This document shows, one piece after another, positions 16,996 to 24,767 of a stretch of DNA of 40,264 nucleotides. Source of the DNA: Bacteroidaceae bacterium (lineage in GTDB: Bacteria > Bacteroidota > Bacteroidia > Bacteroidales > Bacteroidaceae); the NCBI GenBank assembly GCA_017536765.1, contig JAFXGV010000039.1, positions 1-40,264 on the forward strand. The letters are read 5' to 3'. A program made the translations under genes and the position numbers. The notes beneath the pieces are model-generated. The model was not told the DNA's origin and searched no databases. It saw nothing but the letters and a program-made list of their open reading frames with translations. Position 1 is the stretch's first letter; each line of letters begins with the position of its first letter.

Positions 16996-17901
16996 ATGTA
17001 CCTCTCTATCCTCATACCCACATATAACTATAACTGCACGCCCCTTGTCACTGAGCTTGCCGCACAGGCAAAGCGCATAGTGGGGTTGCAGTGGGAAATC
17101 ATTGTGGGCGACGACGGCTCCACCTGCAGCGAAGCTGTGGCGGCCAACCGCGCAATAAACAGCCTGCCCTGTTGTGAGTATTGGGAACGTGGCTTCAACA
17201 GCGGGCGCGCAGCCATACGAAACCGCCTCTATGAGCGCAGCCGCGGGCGTTGGCTGCTCTTCCTCGACAGCGACGGTATGCCCGTGAACAGTAATTTCCT
17301 TGCGGCCTATCTTGCAGCGGTGCAGGGGCTCTCTGCGGGTGTCGTGTGCGGCGGTGTGGCACATCCTGCAACCCTTCCCTCGCCCGCGGTATCACTCCGT
17401 TGGCTGCACGAAACAACCTATGCACGGCGCGCTACGGTGGAGTGGCGCAACGCACACCCCTATGCCAATTTTCGCACCTTCAATTTCCTTATACACCGCG
17501 AATGCTTTGCCCGCGTGATGTTCGACGAACAGGTGCACAGCTATGGCTATGAGGATAATCTCTTTGGCCGTGCCCTGCAAGATGCAGGCGTGCAGGTAAA
17601 GCACATAGCCAACCCTATGATGAATGTGGATATAGAGAACAACGCCACCTACCTTGCCAAGAACGAGGAGGCCCTGCGCACCCTTGCTGCGCACTACGAA
17701 ACTATGGGGCCGCTAATTACCATTGCGCAAAGGGTTGAAAAGATAGAGCGTTGCTATTTAGGGTGGTTGCTGTCGCTTGTTTACAGAGTGTTACGCCCGC
17801 TCTTCTTGCGCAATCTCAAGGGCTTCTCACCGCGTATGTGGGTGTTCAATCTCTACCGCGCAGGTTATCTGCGCAGTCTGTTGCGCAAGCGGGTGGGGTA
17901 G
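16996..17901 (+). CDS. Family 2 glycosyltransferase
   Basis: 301 residues from ATG 16996. The frame is open upstream to 16918, but that part overlaps the terminator and promoter, and the GT-A fold starts at MYLSILIPTYNYN. The nucleotide-binding DDGS is at 39-42, the metal-binding DxD variant DSDG at 91-94, and the catalytic-base type motif YEDNLFGRAL follows further on. It probably transfers a sugar from a nucleotide donor to a cell-surface glycan or lipid. The C-terminal part (about 250-301) is basic and hydrophobic and may touch the membrane. It is a single-gene unit converging on the next gene with a 5-nt gap. The substrate cannot be told. Confidence 0.88.
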   Translation: MYLSILIPTYNYNCTPLVTELAAQAKRIVGLQWEIIVGDDGSTCSEAVAANRAINSLPCCEYWERGFNSGRAAIRNRLYERSRGRWLLFLDSDGMPVNSNFLAAYLAAVQGLSAGVVCGGVAHPATLPSPAVSLRWLHETTYARRATVEWRNAHPYANFRTFNFLIHRECFARVMFDEQVHSYGYEDNLFGRALQDAGVQVKHIANPMMNVDIENNATYLAKNEEALRTLAAHYETMGPLITIAQRVEKIERCYLGWLLSLVYRVLRPLFLRNLKGFSPRMWVFNLYRAGYLRSLLRKRVG

Positions 17902-17906
17902 TGCCG

Positions 17907-19991
17907 CTACATCCCTGTTGCCTCTATAAACTCGTTGTGCACGGCGTTACCCTCTTGCGCCCTCTTGCGCCACTGTTCGCTGCCATAAACACCCGCCTTG
18001 CTGTAGTCGAAAGGCTTGAAACCAATCTTCCGTGCAGCCCTTTTTTTCTTGAATGAGAAATCGTCGGCAAGCGGGTTCTTCATCTGCGGGTTTATGAAGC
18101 GGGCGCTCTTTTCGCGCAGTTGTTCCCACTCCTTGCTGCTCTTGCCGCAGAACGACAGAGTGTCGCCGTAGCTCCAATAAATATTGTCGGCAATTTCCAT
18201 ATTAGCAGTAAACCACTTACCCGTGGCTGTTCTGCCACTGTTTTGCAAAATAATATTGTGCTTGAATGTGAACGAGCTGTGCTCCTCGGCTTTTGTCAGT
18301 TGCAGTTGGTAATTCTTTCCAAATGCAAAAATGTTATTCTCCACCCTGTTCTCCTTGCCGTAGTGTTGGTGAAAGGCGCCGTCGTTGCAGCGATAAACAA
18401 GGTTGTTGCTTATCTCTATGTAGCTGCTCCCCTCGTCGGTGTATATGCCCCACGCACCGTAGCTGTCGGCTGCAATGTCGTGTATCACGTTACCTGTTAT
18501 GCAGTTGCCTGTGGCTGCACCCAGTGTGTATATGCCACCCATATCAGACAACTCGCCCCAGCCTATGTGGTGAATATGGTTGTGGGCAATGATGTTGCCC
18601 GCAGCCACGCTTGCACCATATCCCCAGCGCCAGCCCACCGATATGCCCGTGTAGCGCAGGTCCGAAATGTCGTTGTGTGTCACCCTGTTGTCGGCAGCGT
18701 GCATTATGTGTACTCCCACACCTGTGGCAATCTCCCTTCCGCCACCGCGTATTATGTTGTTGTCTATGATATTGCCTCTTGCAACCGATGCGGTGTCGTC
18801 GGGCGCCACGGGGCTGCCTATCTTTATGCCGCCTGCTCCGGCATCGCCTATGTAGCACCCCTGCACCTTGCAGTTGCTACTGCCCCTGTCAATCCAAATG
18901 GCATATGTGCCGCAATGCTCAATCTCACAACCTGTCAAGGAGATATTCTTTGCGTAGTGCAGTTCAATGGCGGCCCCAATGTCTGCTGCCGCCTGAAACG
19001 GGTATAGCCCTGCACGTGGCACGTTGAACTTGCTCACAATGAAGCAAATGTTCTCGAAAGATATATTCTCAATCTCCCTCCCGGGATGCCCGGTGAGGTT
19101 TATAAACTGCTTTATGGTGGGCACAATGCACTGCGCGTTGCTCATATCCTCGTAAGGCAGGCGTATGTAGTACAGCCTGCCGTTGGTGTAGTCCATATAC
19201 CACTCCCCCACGCTGTCGAGCGCCTGCCTGAAGTCGTACAAGAAATAGCGCGAACCGCTTTGCAGCATATAGTGGTCGCCCCATTTGCGGCCCGCAATAT
19301 TGAAAGTGTTACTGTCTTTATTTATGATGTCTATGTGCATCTTGGCATTGTTCCACTTGTGGTACAGCGATACCTTGGGTTGTCCGTTTTCCCCCGCCCA
19401 CACATCTTTTAGTATGGCAAGGTGGGCGCTATCGCCCTCAATGCGCATAGTGGCAAAGCTCTCTTTGGTGCTGTTGCCGTTGTCCGTAACGCTCTCTTTT
19501 ATGCTCTTTATTCTGTAAAAACCTTTGTTGGGCGTGCGTGCAAGCGTGGCTCGCCGGCCGTTTACGAAAAACTGCTCAAATGTGTAATCGCCCCACACCG
19601 CCTCGGGGATATATGCGCTGTAGAGACTGTTGTTCAACTGCTGCCAGTCGGTTATCCTGTGCCCGCCTATGAAACGGGGCTTCTCCGGCCCCGCCGCCCT
19701 CACCACAATGGGGCGCGTGGTGGGGGTTGTTATGCAGGCCCCGCTTGTGAGGTAATAGTCGCCCGCTGCCACCTCAATGTATGCAGTGTCGCCGGCGGTG
19801 GTTGATATAGCTTTGTCAAGTGCCTTTTGCAGCGAGAACAGGGGCGCCTCGGGGGAACCGCTGTTGCTGTCGCTACCTTGCGGCGACATATATATGTGGC
19901 TTTGTGCCGTGGCAACAATTGCGGCAATGGCTGCTATTGCCACGCATAGTATTTTTTGGCAGTTGTATATAATATCACGCCTTATTGTCAT
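17907..19991 (-). CDS. Exported right-handed parallel beta-helix protein, GH141-like
   Basis: 694 residues from the ATG at 19991. A signal peptide spans about 1-30 (hydrophobic CVAIAAIAAIVATA, cleavage near ATAQ). Residues 32-60 (IYMSPQGSDSNSGS, PLFSLQKALDKA) are the usual opening of carbohydrate-active beta-helix enzymes. The region about 300-560 is a ladder of N-x-I-x-x-N turns, with SDMGGIYTLG, YTDEGSSYIEISNNLVYR and HQHYGKENRVENNIF. This pattern recalls GH141-type glycosidases and related lyases; the substrate is not evident. The frame is open upstream to 20108 and there overlaps the pgeF stop. Residues coded there are translated palindromic repeat and would bury the signal peptide, so I prefer 19991, whose ATG lies inside the repeat. 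Confidence 0.8.
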   Translation of the reverse strand: MTIRRDIIYNCQKILCVAIAAIAAIVATAQSHIYMSPQGSDSNSGSPEAPLFSLQKALDKAISTTAGDTAYIEVAAGDYYLTSGACITTPTTRPIVVRAAGPEKPRFIGGHRITDWQQLNNSLYSAYIPEAVWGDYTFEQFFVNGRRATLARTPNKGFYRIKSIKESVTDNGNSTKESFATMRIEGDSAHLAILKDVWAGENGQPKVSLYHKWNNAKMHIDIINKDSNTFNIAGRKWGDHYMLQSGSRYFLYDFRQALDSVGEWYMDYTNGRLYYIRLPYEDMSNAQCIVPTIKQFINLTGHPGREIENISFENICFIVSKFNVPRAGLYPFQAAADIGAAIELHYAKNISLTGCEIEHCGTYAIWIDRGSSNCKVQGCYIGDAGAGGIKIGSPVAPDDTASVARGNIIDNNIIRGGGREIATGVGVHIMHAADNRVTHNDISDLRYTGISVGWRWGYGASVAAGNIIAHNHIHHIGWGELSDMGGIYTLGAATGNCITGNVIHDIAADSYGAWGIYTDEGSSYIEISNNLVYRCNDGAFHQHYGKENRVENNIFAFGKNYQLQLTKAEEHSSFTFKHNIILQNSGRTATGKWFTANMEIADNIYWSYGDTLSFCGKSSKEWEQLREKSARFINPQMKNPLADDFSFKKKRAARKIGFKPFDYSKAGVYGSEQWRKRAQEGNAVHNEFIEATGM

Positions 19992-20052
19992 TTCGAGAGA
20001 GCGTAGCGACGAGAAATCTAAAATAGATTCCTCACGCAAGGTTCGGAATGAC
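19987..20052 (-). repeat. Interspersed palindromic repeat with GTCAT...ATGAC ends
   Basis: A 66-bp imperfect palindrome: GTCATTTCGAGAGAGCGTAG... on one side, and on the other strand GTCATTCCGAACCTTGCG..., both running to AGAAATCTA or GGAATCTA around a central AAA. It is related to the units in 35534-35815. It provides the ATG of the beta-helix gene. Confidence 0.85.
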
Positions 20053-20104
20053 AGATTCCTGTAATTGGTGTGGAAACGTAATTGATTGCCTAAACTTTTA
20101 TTCA

Positions 20105-20866
20105 TCATTCTATCATTATGCCGTTAAAAATCCTCCCCGATTCTATCCCCAACCTGCGTGCCGAGAACCACTCGCCGTGTTGGGTGTGGGTACACACGCC
20201 CGCTACCTCTATGTTGGCAGCAGGCACACCGCAGGCAAGCAGTTGCAGGCGGTTGGCCTCCCACAGGTCTATGTGCCATTTGGCTTGCCGTGTGGCTATC
20301 TCCTTCATAGGAAAACCCGCCTCCTCAAAGGCTGCATACACCTCGTCGCCCACCTCAAAAGCGTCGCACCCTATGCTTGGGGCTATTACGGCTTTTATAT
20401 CTTGTGGCTTGCTGCCGTAAAGCTCGCTCATCCTCTCAATGCAACGCGCCGTTATGCGTACTACAGTGCCTCGCCAGCCTGCGTGCACGGCGGCTACCAC
20501 CATCCTTTGTGTGTCGCACAGCAGCAGGGGCACGCAATCGGCTGTCGATACCCCTATGCAGGTGTGTGGCAGGGTGGTTATCACGGCATCTATGCCGTGC
20601 AGCCTTTCCGCTTGCCGCTCCTTGCTGTCGTTCATAAATGCGGCATCTATGTTCAGCACCTCGCAGCCGTGTGTCTGGCGGGGCAGCACAAGCCTGTCGT
20701 CGGTTATGCCAAGTTCGCGGCATAGCTCGGTGCGGCAGTGTGCCACGTGCTGTGCCGTGTCGCCGCAGTAGTGGGTTATGTTGAATCCGCCGTATTTCCC
20801 CGCGCCGCTCCGCTTTGTGGAGAAGGCTGTAACGCCGGGGTGTATGTTGTATTTCAGTTGTTCCAT
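20105..20866 (-). CDS. pgeF: PgeF/YfiH-type multicopper-oxidase-fold protein (purine nucleoside phosphorylase family)
   Basis: 253 residues, typical for the YfiH/LACC1 family, whose members act on purine nucleosides and limit misincorporation of Ser into peptidoglycan precursors in E. coli. The metal-binding triad is present: H66 (RQTHG), C111 (TADCVP) and H128 (HAGWRG). IAPSIGCDAFEVGDEV and VCTHTQHGEWFSAR complete the family pattern. A TATATTTG -7 box lies at 20892-20899 on the same strand. Its stop overlaps an ATG (20106-20108) that opens the frame of the next gene. Confidence 0.93.
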   Translation of the reverse strand: MEQLKYNIHPGVTAFSTKRSGAGKYGGFNITHYCGDTAQHVAHCRTELCRELGITDDRLVLPRQTHGCEVLNIDAAFMNDSKERQAERLHGIDAVITTLPHTCIGVSTADCVPLLLCDTQRMVVAAVHAGWRGTVVRITARCIERMSELYGSKPQDIKAVIAPSIGCDAFEVGDEVYAAFEEAGFPMKEIATRQAKWHIDLWEANRLQLLACGVPAANIEVAGVCTHTQHGEWFSARRLGIESGRIFNGIMIE

Positions 20867-20891
20867 TGTCTGTTTGCAATCATCATATTCG

Positions 20892-20899
20892 CAAATATA
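20892..20899 (-). promoter_or_regulatory. -7 element before pgeF
   Basis: On the minus strand TATATTTG matches TAnnTTTG, 26 nt before the pgeF ATG. No clear TTTG lies 19-20 nt further upstream. Confidence 0.5.
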
Positions 20900-20972
20900 A
20901 TGATTTTCTTAATATAAATATTCCCCTTTGCGGGTGCCCTCGCCGAAAACGAAATGTGGGGCAGGCACAAAA

Positions 20973-21022
20973 CCTCCTCAGGCTTGCGATGAATCGCAAT
21001 CCGGCTCCTCCTGATGAGGAGC
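20973..21022. other. Nested and competing hairpins between metY and pgeF
   Basis: TTGCGA (20984-20989) pairs with TCGCAA (20994-20999). Around it CCTCCTCAGG (20973-20982) pairs 9 of 10 with CCTGATGAGG (21010-21019). The latter is also used by a competing stem, GCTCCTC (21004-21010) with GAGGAGC (21016-21022). Function unknown. This is the main content of the 232-bp gap. Confidence 0.4.
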
Positions 21023-21037
21023 AGTTTAATGTACCAA

Positions 21038-21077
21038 AAAGACGAAATGGTGTGCCGCGGCACACCATTTCGTCTTT
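21038..21077 (-). terminator. 40-bp perfect palindrome after metY
   Basis: AAAGACGAAATGGTGTGCCG and its exact complement meet at CCGCGG. On the minus strand it is followed by TT and starts 22 nt after the metY stop, so it most likely ends that transcript. Both strands could form it. Confidence 0.8.
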
Positions 21078-21098
21078 ATTTTATAATACTTAAAATGT

Positions 21099-22382
21099 TT
21101 AGAATACGTTCAAAGCCTGCTCAAGGTCGGCAATGATATCCTCGGCATCCTCTATGCCCACCGAAAGACGAATGAGGTCGGGGTCTATGCCGCTCTCCTT
21201 CAACTGCTCGTCGCTTAGCTGGCGGTGTGTGTGGCTGGCGGGGTGCAGCACGCACGAGCGGGCGTCGGCCACGTGGGTAACAATTGAAATGAAGTTGAGG
21301 CTGTCCATAAAACGTATGGCATCCTCCTTGTCGCCCTCAACGGCAAAAGCCATCACACCGCAACCTCCGTTGGGCAGATATTTTTGTGCAAGGCTGTGGT
21401 ATTTGTCACCCTGTAATCCGCTGAAGTTCACCCATTTAACCTTGGGGTGAGCCTGCAAAAACTCGGCCACCTTCTGCGCGTTCTCGCAGTGGCGGGGCAT
21501 ACGCAGGTGCATTGTCTCCAAACCCAAGTTTAGCAAGAAGGCGTTCTGCGGGGCCATCATAGCACCTAAGTCGCGCATCACCTGCGACACCACCTTTGTA
21601 ATGTAGGCAGCCTTGCCAAAGTTCTTTGTGTAAACAAGACCGTGGTAGCTTTCGTCGGGCTCGGTGAGGCAGGTGAATTTGTCGTGGTGAGCCTCCCAGT
21701 CGAAGTTGCCGCTGTCAATCACGGCACCACCCACTGCAACGGCGTGGCCGTCCATATACTTGGTGGTGGAGTGTGTCACAATGTCGGCACCCCACTCGAT
21801 GGGGCGGCAGTTGATGGGTGTGGCAAATGTGTTATCAACTATAAAGGGCACGCCGTTTTTGTGTGCTATTGAGGCAAATTTCTCAAGGTCCAGCACGGCG
21901 GCACCGGGGTTCGAAATGGTTTCGCCAAAGAGCGCCTTGGTGTTGGGGCGGAACGCCTTCTCAATCTCCTCGGCAGGGGCATCGGCATCTACAAAAGTAA
22001 CCTCAATGCCCATCTTCTTCATAGTAACCGAGAATAGGTTGTATGTGCCACCGTAAATGGTAGTTGCCGACACAAAGTGGTCGCCAGCTTGGCAGATGTT
22101 CAAAATTGCGTAGAAGTTGGCTGCCTGGCCCGACGAAGTGAGCACAGCGCCCACGCCGCCCTCGAGGGCCGCAATCTTGGCGCCCACTGCATCTACCGTG
22201 GGGTTCTGCAAGCGCGAATAGAAGTAACCCGAATCCTCGAGGTCGAATAGCCTTGCCATCTGCTCGCTTGTTTCGTATTTGAATGTTGTGCTTTGGAAAA
22301 TGGGCAGCACGCGCGACTCGCCCTTCTTGGGCTGCCAGCCACCCTGAACGCATATTGTTCCTTTGTTTAGTTTCTTGTCCAT
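21099..22382 (-). CDS. metY: O-acetylhomoserine sulfhydrylase (aminocarboxypropyltransferase)
   Basis: 427 residues; a PLP enzyme that makes homocysteine from O-acetylhomoserine and sulfide, the direct sulfhydrylation route to methionine. The Schiff-base lysine is K208 in HSTTKYMDGH. D183 in VDNTFATP should bind the pyridine nitrogen, and SSGQAANFYAILN is the phosphate-side loop. The length and the opening GTICVQGGWQPKKGESRVLP fit MetY rather than the shorter MetB/MetC. It is a single-gene unit with a short leader. No SAM-type riboswitch is seen in the roughly 35-nt leader. Confidence 0.95.
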   Translation of the reverse strand: MDKKLNKGTICVQGGWQPKKGESRVLPIFQSTTFKYETSEQMARLFDLEDSGYFYSRLQNPTVDAVGAKIAALEGGVGAVLTSSGQAANFYAILNICQAGDHFVSATTIYGGTYNLFSVTMKKMGIEVTFVDADAPAEEIEKAFRPNTKALFGETISNPGAAVLDLEKFASIAHKNGVPFIVDNTFATPINCRPIEWGADIVTHSTTKYMDGHAVAVGGAVIDSGNFDWEAHHDKFTCLTEPDESYHGLVYTKNFGKAAYITKVVSQVMRDLGAMMAPQNAFLLNLGLETMHLRMPRHCENAQKVAEFLQAHPKVKWVNFSGLQGDKYHSLAQKYLPNGGCGVMAFAVEGDKEDAIRFMDSLNFISIVTHVADARSCVLHPASHTHRQLSDEQLKESGIDPDLIRLSVGIEDAEDIIADLEQALNVF

Positions 22383-22418
22383 ATTAGGTGTGTTTTTTAA
22401 TTATAATTCAATTTTTGG

Positions 22419-22426
22419 CGAAGATA
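22419..22426 (-). promoter_or_regulatory. -7 element before metY
   Basis: TATCTTCG on the minus strand, 36 nt before the metY ATG, matches the variant used at 16970 and 36126. No TTTG is found at the right distance upstream. Confidence 0.5.
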
Positions 22427-22523
22427 ATACTAATCGTTGTGAATTTATTTTAATTACCCCACTTTTTTATACAAAATTTGCTCACCATTTGAACCAAGGT
22501 GTGGGTACACAAGAGTGATAAGC

Positions 22524-22586
22524 CCATTTTTCTATAGTAACGATATAAATCCGATGAAAAATGGCAAAGTAGCGAAATCGCTTTGC
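22524..22586 (-). terminator. Inverted repeats and probable terminator after abiEii
   Basis: On the minus strand GCAAAG and CTTTGC (+ coordinates 22564-22569 and 22581-22586), with an inner CG/CG pair, form a hairpin followed by CATTTTTC. A second inverted repeat, CCATTTTTC/GAAAAATGG (22524-22532 and 22556-22564), adjoins it. The rest of the 254-bp gap holds nothing I recognise. Confidence 0.45.
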
Positions 22587-22636
22587 TTTATTATGAAAAT
22601 GTGCTACAGACCGTTGAGCCAAGGCTGAAATAGCAA

Positions 22637-23644
22637 TTACTCCCTAAATCTATCTTGCAAAACTTGCATCTTCTCTATAATCTGCTTAAATGTCGGTTTG
22701 TCGGAACCATAAATCATATTCACCAACATTTCTGCATAGTCCTTTTCCCATATGGCAATAATATCCTCGCGAGGAACAAGCATAATTCTCTTGCGAACAT
22801 CAGGCGTGTAGTCCACATCTTTAACAGATGTAAAAATCTCTCTATGGTGCCTGATGTTTTCCCACAACTCATCATCCTTTACAGCTGCTATTGCAAAATC
22901 ATTATCCATCATCAAATAAAGGTCGTACAAATGGCGAGATTTCCTATTCGCGTTAGCGCCCTGCCCTGCAACAGAGAATAACTCGTGTAACAAGAAAACT
23001 TTTTCTAAGAATGTTTTTCCTGCAACTGCAGTCGCAATATCCGAATCAACAACGCTCGTTTGAATAGCTGGAAAGTTCTCTTCTACAAGGCTCTTGACCT
23101 TATTCATTGCATATGGCTCTGACAAGGAGCGAGCACCAATCTCTAACATAACAACAGGCTTCAAGTAGTCCAACTCACCCGGAATTACACTCTTGTATGT
23201 TATCCATATTTTTCTTGGCTCGGGATATGTGTTATCTCCCTCACCATCTTGCTCGGCTTCAATCGTACATAATGCGTATAATCCATATTGCTTAATGGCA
23301 TCGAGCAAAGCATTATAAAATTCTTCGCGAACAAATATTGATGATTCTTTGCGGAGTTTCTTAATTTGTTTCTTCGTCAAATCGCCCCCTAATTCAAGTT
23401 GTGAGCGGTCAATCGCAAGGTCTATATCCTCCGAAAATCTGCTGATATGTTTTCCGACTTTACTCAACGAAGTACCACCTTTGAATATCAGTTTATCCGC
23501 AAAAGGCAGAGTGAAAACTATCTGCAAGATGGTTGTAACCCACAAGTCTTTTTCAATGGCTTGTGCCGGTAAGCCAATGCGTCCTTCTGCTGCTTGTAAT
23601 ACTTGCCTCTGTTCCTCTATAGTAAGTAAAAAGTAGTTATTCAT
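22637..23644 (-). CDS. abiEii: AbiEii-type nucleotidyltransferase toxin
   Basis: 335 residues of the AbiEii/AbiGii family, the toxin half of a type IV toxin-antitoxin pair that in other hosts aborts phage infection. The polymerase-beta-like active site is clear: KGGTSLSKVG (55-64) then RFSEDIDLAI (69-78), with D73 and D75 as metal ligands. Characterised relatives transfer nucleotides, GTP or pyrimidines, to cellular RNA including tRNA. Its ATG overlaps the last 8 bases of the antitoxin gene, so the two are translationally coupled. Codon use is more AT-rich than in neighbouring housekeeping genes, consistent with transfer. Confidence 0.92.
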   Translation of the reverse strand: MNNYFLLTIEEQRQVLQAAEGRIGLPAQAIEKDLWVTTILQIVFTLPFADKLIFKGGTSLSKVGKHISRFSEDIDLAIDRSQLELGGDLTKKQIKKLRKESSIFVREEFYNALLDAIKQYGLYALCTIEAEQDGEGDNTYPEPRKIWITYKSVIPGELDYLKPVVMLEIGARSLSEPYAMNKVKSLVEENFPAIQTSVVDSDIATAVAGKTFLEKVFLLHELFSVAGQGANANRKSRHLYDLYLMMDNDFAIAAVKDDELWENIRHHREIFTSVKDVDYTPDVRKRIMLVPREDIIAIWEKDYAEMLVNMIYGSDKPTFKQIIEKMQVLQDRFRE

Positions 23645-24242
23645 ACGCTTGTTTAATTATGTTTCTAATCCATACAGGCATTAACTTCAAGTCTGCCATA
23701 ACAGACTCTTTTGGCTCGTTTTGCAATAGTTTCTTAATACGCTTTATCTGCCAGTCTTCAATGTGTTCTTTCTTTAATGATTTAAGAGCAAATGTTATGA
23801 GCATTGCCAATCTGCTTTGAAATGCCAAATTTTTGGGTGCTGTATTCTTGAATGTGATGCCCCTGCCATTGGAGATTTCAACGTGCCTCTTTGTACCATC
23901 AGTTAAATAAACATAGTTCATTGGTACTTGAGTAGAAAGACCTAGTACATTCAACGCATAAGCACCTGTCGGAACTATTCGAGCGTGGTCTCGTTTTGCC
24001 ATAGCTTCTGCTATATGTTCAAACGATGGTTGTAATACGCCTAAGCCTAATTTTTCTTCAATCTCTGGATAACAATATATGCCGTGAGCAACCCTTATTA
24101 TCAATCCTTCTTTGCAGAGCCGAGTGAGAGTTTGCCTTACTGCATCAGATGTTCCCAGGTCAATAAAATCATCTGGGAAAAAGATGCTTCCTTTCTTCAA
24201 CGACAAAATTTGTTGCTCTATTTTCGATGCTACGCTGTTCAT
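23637..24242 (-). CDS. abiEi: AbiEi-type antitoxin / transcriptional autorepressor
   Basis: 201 residues from ATG 24242. The frame is open upstream to 24290, but that part covers the operator and -7 box. An N-terminal winged helix (about 1-60) contains FFPDDFIDLGTSDAVRQTL and LIIRVAHGIYCYPE. The C-terminal domain has the MNYVYLTDGTKRHVEI and FKNTAPKN blocks of the AbiEi/DUF6088 group. In the type IV pair the antitoxin does not bind the toxin but counteracts its effect and represses the operon through inverted repeats. A matching inverted repeat lies directly upstream. Confidence 0.88.
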   Translation of the reverse strand: MNSVASKIEQQILSLKKGSIFFPDDFIDLGTSDAVRQTLTRLCKEGLIIRVAHGIYCYPEIEEKLGLGVLQPSFEHIAEAMAKRDHARIVPTGAYALNVLGLSTQVPMNYVYLTDGTKRHVEISNGRGITFKNTAPKNLAFQSRLAMLITFALKSLKKEHIEDWQIKRIKKLLQNEPKESVMADLKLMPVWIRNIIKQAYE

Positions 24243-24254
24243 ACAATCTGTGTT

Positions 24255-24291
24255 TGTCACAAAAATATAGTAAAATTGTGACAATTGCAAA
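24255..24291 (-). promoter_or_regulatory. Promoter and probable operator of the abiE pair
   Basis: On the minus strand TTTG (24288-24291), a 20-nt spacer and TATTTTTG (24260-24267) form the promoter. The inverted repeat TGTCACAA (24255-24262) / TTGTGACA (24276-24283) straddles the -7 box, where a bound repressor would block polymerase. The leader to ATG 24242 is about a dozen bases. Direct repeats of ATTGCAAA follow at 24284 and 24298. Confidence 0.65.
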
Positions 24292-24589
24292 TGTAAAATT
24301 GCAAAACTCTATATAGTTATCGGCGAGTATTACCGCAATGGTTGTGTCTGCTAATAGTTTTTAACATATTTATGGCGTTTGAAATTTTGATTTTAACGCA
24401 TTTATGGCGTTTAATATTCCCTTAAGTTCCGGTAAAATTAATTGTGCCCTGCCTGAATATGTAATACAGGCGGGGGTTTTTATAAAAAATGATATGGAGT
24501 GCGGGTGGGGCAAAATCGCGCTTTTGTGCTTAAAAAACGGCGGTTGGTATAAAATACACTGTTGTGGTGTGTTAAAAATGGTTCTTTGT
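24292..24589. other. AT-rich intergenic stretch before the M60 gene
   Basis: No convincing gene. It holds a fragment (24316-24346) related to the unit tail at 35653-35683. There is also a 13-bp direct repeat ATTTATGGCGTTT (24368-24380 and 24400-24412), and an intrinsic terminator (24447-24484) listed separately. A 70-codon open frame (24404-24616) runs through that terminator and is not credible. Confidence 0.7.
24447..24484 (+). terminator. Orphan intrinsic terminator
   Basis: CCCTGCCTG pairs over 9 positions (one G-T) with CAGGCGGGG around AATATGTAATA, followed by GTTTTTA. No plus-strand gene ends here, since the abiE pair is on the other strand, so it would end a small RNA or an early transcript. 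Confidence 0.6.
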
Positions 24590-24621
24590 TTTGAAAATTT
24601 CGGTAAAATTAACTAATTTTG
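24590..24621 (+). promoter_or_regulatory. Promoter of the M60-like peptidase gene
   Basis: TTTG (24590-24593), 20 nt, TAATTTTG (24614-24621). Initiation near 24628 gives a leader of about 140 nt ending in a purine-rich run (24750-24767) just before the ATG. Confidence 0.7.
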
Positions 24622-24767
24622 AACGATTTATGCATACTATGGCTTTGTGTGCTTGCTCCAATGCCCAATGTGTGCAAAATGATGATTTTTACACCGGGAA
24701 ATAATAAAATAATAATAACTGCTTGCGTGGCGGCATAGTACGTTTGCGCAAAAAAAGAAAAAAGAAA

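Noticed and set aside
18120-19007. 295-codon plus-strand frame opposite the beta-helix gene
   Set aside because: Shadow of a real gene: the minus-strand protein has a clear signal peptide and beta-helix pattern, while this frame gives an unlikely Val/Cys-rich product.
17907-20108. 733-residue version of the beta-helix protein starting at the pgeF overlap
   Set aside because: The extra 39 residues are largely translated repeat and would precede the signal peptide. Kept as an alternative but not preferred.
22383-22440. SAM riboswitch before metY
   Set aside because: The leader is only about 35 nt, AT-rich, and shows no SAM-II-like pseudoknot pattern.
24404-24616. 70-codon plus-strand frame before the mucinase
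   Set aside because: It runs through a good intrinsic terminator and the mucinase promoter, with no recognisable sequence features.
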